From the NCBI GenBank assembly GCA_025059995.1, contig JANXCF010000001.1:419001-483000 (forward strand): DNA of 64,000 bases, given 5' to 3'. The notes below the pieces were generated by a model. It was given only the letters and a program-made list of their open reading frames with translations, was not told the DNA's origin and ran no database searches. Position 1 is the stretch's first letter, and each line of letters begins with the position of its first letter. Source of the DNA: Leptospiraceae bacterium. Its GTDB lineage: Bacteria; Spirochaetota; Leptospiria; Leptospirales; Leptonemataceae. The translations under genes were made by a program, and so were the position numbers. This document shows positions 62,221-64,000 of the stretch, piece after piece.

Positions 62221-63544
62221 TAGCCTGATTTTTGTATTTCTTCCTCAAACAATCTTTTCACAAGATGAAAATTTTCAGATTATCGAAACGTTTCGAAAAG
62301 AAACTGATCTGTTATGGCTCATTATTGGAGCTTTTTTAGTATTTTTTATGCAACCTGGTTTTGCTCTCGTAGAAGCTGGCTTTGTTCGAGCAAAAAATAC
62401 TGTGAATATTTTAATGAAAAATCTATCTGATTTTATGATTAGTTCTATTTTATTTTTTATTATTGGGTTTTCATTAATGTTTGGTGAACACATACTTCCA
62501 GGCATAGGATTAGGGATGCCTGAGTTTGCCAATTCACTTTTATATACAGATGGGCAGCCTGATGCCTATAAATTTGGCTTTTTCTTTTTTCAACTCGTAT
62601 TTGCGGGAACCTCAGCAACAATCGTATCTGGCGCTATTGCAGAAAGAACAAAATTCAAAGCGTATTTGATCTTTTCTGCTATCAGTTCTGGTTTGATTTA
62701 TCCTGTTTATGGTTCATTGGTTTGGTCTCACCTATTCAATCAAGAAAATGTAGGTATATTAGCAAAATATGGTTTTACGGATTTCGCTGGCTCCACAGTA
62801 GTTCACTCATTAGGTGGGTGGATGGGATTAGCTGGAAGTATTATTGTCGGACCTCGGAAGGGAAAATATGTAGAGGGTGGTATACAACCGATATTAGGCC
62901 ATAACTTAAGTTTATCAATGCTTGGCATGTTTATTCTATGGTTTGGCTGGTTTGGGTTCAATCCAGCAAGCACTGCAACAATTCGAGATGGTAGTTTTGC
63001 TATCGTTGCCGTTACGACTAATATCGCAGCGGCAGCTGGTGGTCTTGGATCATTGCTTTTGTCATGGTATTTATTTCATCGACCAGATGCAAGTATGGTA
63101 ATTAATGGTGTTTTAAGTGGACTTGTTGCTATAACGGCAGGTTGTTATAACGTGAACGTATTCGGAGCCATGATTATTGGTTTTTTTGCAGGAATTATCG
63201 TAGTAATTTCGGTGATTTTACTTGATCACCTTCGTATTGATGATCCAGTAGGTGCAGTTTCCGTCCACGGAACTGCAGGTGCATGGGGTACTATTGCCGT
63301 AGGGTTATTTGCAGATCCGAAATTTGGTGACAAGAAAGCTGGGCTTCTTTATGGCGGTGGCTTTGATTTACTCTTCATCCAAACCATTGGTGTGATAGTG
63401 GCATTTGTCTGGGCTTTTAGTGTTTCCCTCCTGGTTTTTTATCTTTTACGAAAAACTAACCAGCTAAGAGTCGATGAATACGAAGAAATTGAGGGTCTTG
63501 ATATCATCGAACATGGTAATCAAGCTTATAACTTGAATGATTAA
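62192..63544 (+). CDS. amt: Ammonium transporter
   Basis: The 450-residue protein has a signal peptide-like start and about eleven transmembrane helices with the Amt signatures FALVEAGFVRAKN, DFAGSTVVHSLGGW and VSVHGTAGAWGT, including the two pore histidines in the last motifs. It imports ammonium. No glnK follows; the C-terminus is short. It overlaps the upstream phosphatase gene by 29 bases. Confidence 0.93.
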   Translation: MKKRQLLFISSLIFVFLPQTIFSQDENFQIIETFRKETDLLWLIIGAFLVFFMQPGFALVEAGFVRAKNTVNILMKNLSDFMISSILFFIIGFSLMFGEHILPGIGLGMPEFANSLLYTDGQPDAYKFGFFFFQLVFAGTSATIVSGAIAERTKFKAYLIFSAISSGLIYPVYGSLVWSHLFNQENVGILAKYGFTDFAGSTVVHSLGGWMGLAGSIIVGPRKGKYVEGGIQPILGHNLSLSMLGMFILWFGWFGFNPASTATIRDGSFAIVAVTTNIAAAAGGLGSLLLSWYLFHRPDASMVINGVLSGLVAITAGCYNVNVFGAMIIGFFAGIIVVISVILLDHLRIDDPVGAVSVHGTAGAWGTIAVGLFADPKFGDKKAGLLYGGGFDLLFIQTIGVIVAFVWAFSVSLLVFYLLRKTNQLRVDEYEEIEGLDIIEHGNQAYNLND

Positions 63545-63599
63545 TGATTTAAAATAAATTTTATGTTGTTTTCTGAAGCAGAACATTTTTTTCATAAGA

Positions 63600-64000
63600 A
63601 TGAAATACGTCCTGATTACCGGAGCAACAGGGACTATCGGAAAAGCGATCTGTGAAATACTAATCAAAAAACAATTTACCATCATAGCCCATGGTCGTAA
63701 TCCACAGAAACTCAAAGCTTTAAAAGAACATTTGGAAAAAACGTATTCTTCACAGGTAATTACAGTTCAATTTGATTTACGAACTAAGTCCTCAATTCTT
63801 TCAGGTTTAGAGATACTTATGAAAACACATAAATTGAATATTGATGTACTTATTAACAACGCTTCTGAAACACCAAAGAAAAAAATTCTCACGGAAGAAG
63901 GTTTAGAATGCCAATTTGCTGTCAACATTCTTGGATATCATAGGATGATTCAATACCTTCAAAAATATATGCCTCCGGGTAGTCGTATTATAAATGTAGC
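63600..64000 (+). CDS. Short-chain dehydrogenase/reductase (partial)
   Basis: An ATG at 63600 opens a frame to the window edge (133 residues). It has the SDR Rossmann motif GATGTIG near residue 8, the NNAS motif near residue 88 and the VNILGYHRMI segment, all at normal positions. The catalytic Ser-Tyr-Lys lie beyond the window. No substrate can be named. Confidence 0.85.
   Translation, partial: MKYVLITGATGTIGKAICEILIKKQFTIIAHGRNPQKLKALKEHLEKTYSSQVITVQFDLRTKSSILSGLEILMKTHKLNIDVLINNASETPKKKILTEEGLECQFAVNILGYHRMIQYLQKYMPPGSRIINV

Overview
The window is AT-rich (roughly one third G+C by eye), gene-dense and almost entirely chromosomal housekeeping and envelope/signalling genes. No rRNA, tRNA, CRISPR array, intact insertion sequence, phage or plasmid gene was recognised. 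The gene set points to a diderm, motile bacterium, most likely a spirochaete near the Leptospirales: FapA and a SwrB-like protein in one operon with cheR, a TonB system, several lipoproteins with relaxed lipoboxes, a MurA with Asp in place of the fosfomycin-target Cys, many cyclic-nucleotide-binding and SpoIIE-type phosphatase proteins, and a 31-residue mS38-like ribosomal protein. This placement is inference and was not tested by a search.

Layout. 1-12 kb: penicillin-binding protein 1A with an added zinc ribbon; a glycerol-3-phosphate dehydrogenase/acyltransferase fusion; a methyltransferase; holA; cinA; a carbonic anhydrase; two single-domain cyclic-nucleotide-binding proteins coupled to an unknown gene. 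12-17.3 kb: a secreted DsrE-like protein behind an operator-like inverted repeat, then a nickel/cobalt uptake operon (DUF4198 protein, an unusual inner-membrane/outer-membrane composite protein, CbiM, CbiQ, CbiO). 17.3-24.4 kb: a PhaR-like regulator, a free-standing lipoyl domain, an AvtA-like aminotransferase, and a TonB-ExbD-ExbB set next to an OprC-like copper receptor. 24.5-29 kb: two small proteins and a secreted papain-family protease with fibronectin-type repeats, then purD. 29-32.5 kb: gene-poor DNA, a methyltransferase/glycosyltransferase-like protein, and a CBS-SpoIIE phosphatase. 32.5-37.1 kb: gltX, a lipoprotein, lipB and pcm on the minus strand, diverging from a UbiB-family kinase. 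37.1-39 kb: a decayed patch with a truncated AAA+ gene, a Cys-rich lipoprotein and the remains of a second copy of it. 39-48 kb: a DegT aminotransferase, an NlpC/P60 hydrolase, eukaryote-type glycogen synthase, murA, trmL, pyrD, tatC, tatA and trxA. 48-60 kb: an HxH-rich lipoprotein, a metallo-beta-lactamase protein with two cyclic-nucleotide domains, then a long minus-strand gene string from fapA down to a lipoprotein. 60-64 kb: a GAF-SpoIIE-TPR phosphatase, an ammonium transporter and a truncated SDR.

The strongest themes are metal acquisition across both membranes (copper by TonB/OprC-like receptor, nickel/cobalt by ECF transporter with its own outer-membrane barrel candidate) and second-messenger/phospho-switch signalling (four cyclic-nucleotide-binding domains in three proteins, two SpoIIE-type phosphatases, CheR). 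The most unusual single item is the 564-residue protein at 13599-15293, which reads as a periplasmic metal-binding domain, a transmembrane anchor, a second internal signal peptide and an outer-membrane barrel in one reading frame.
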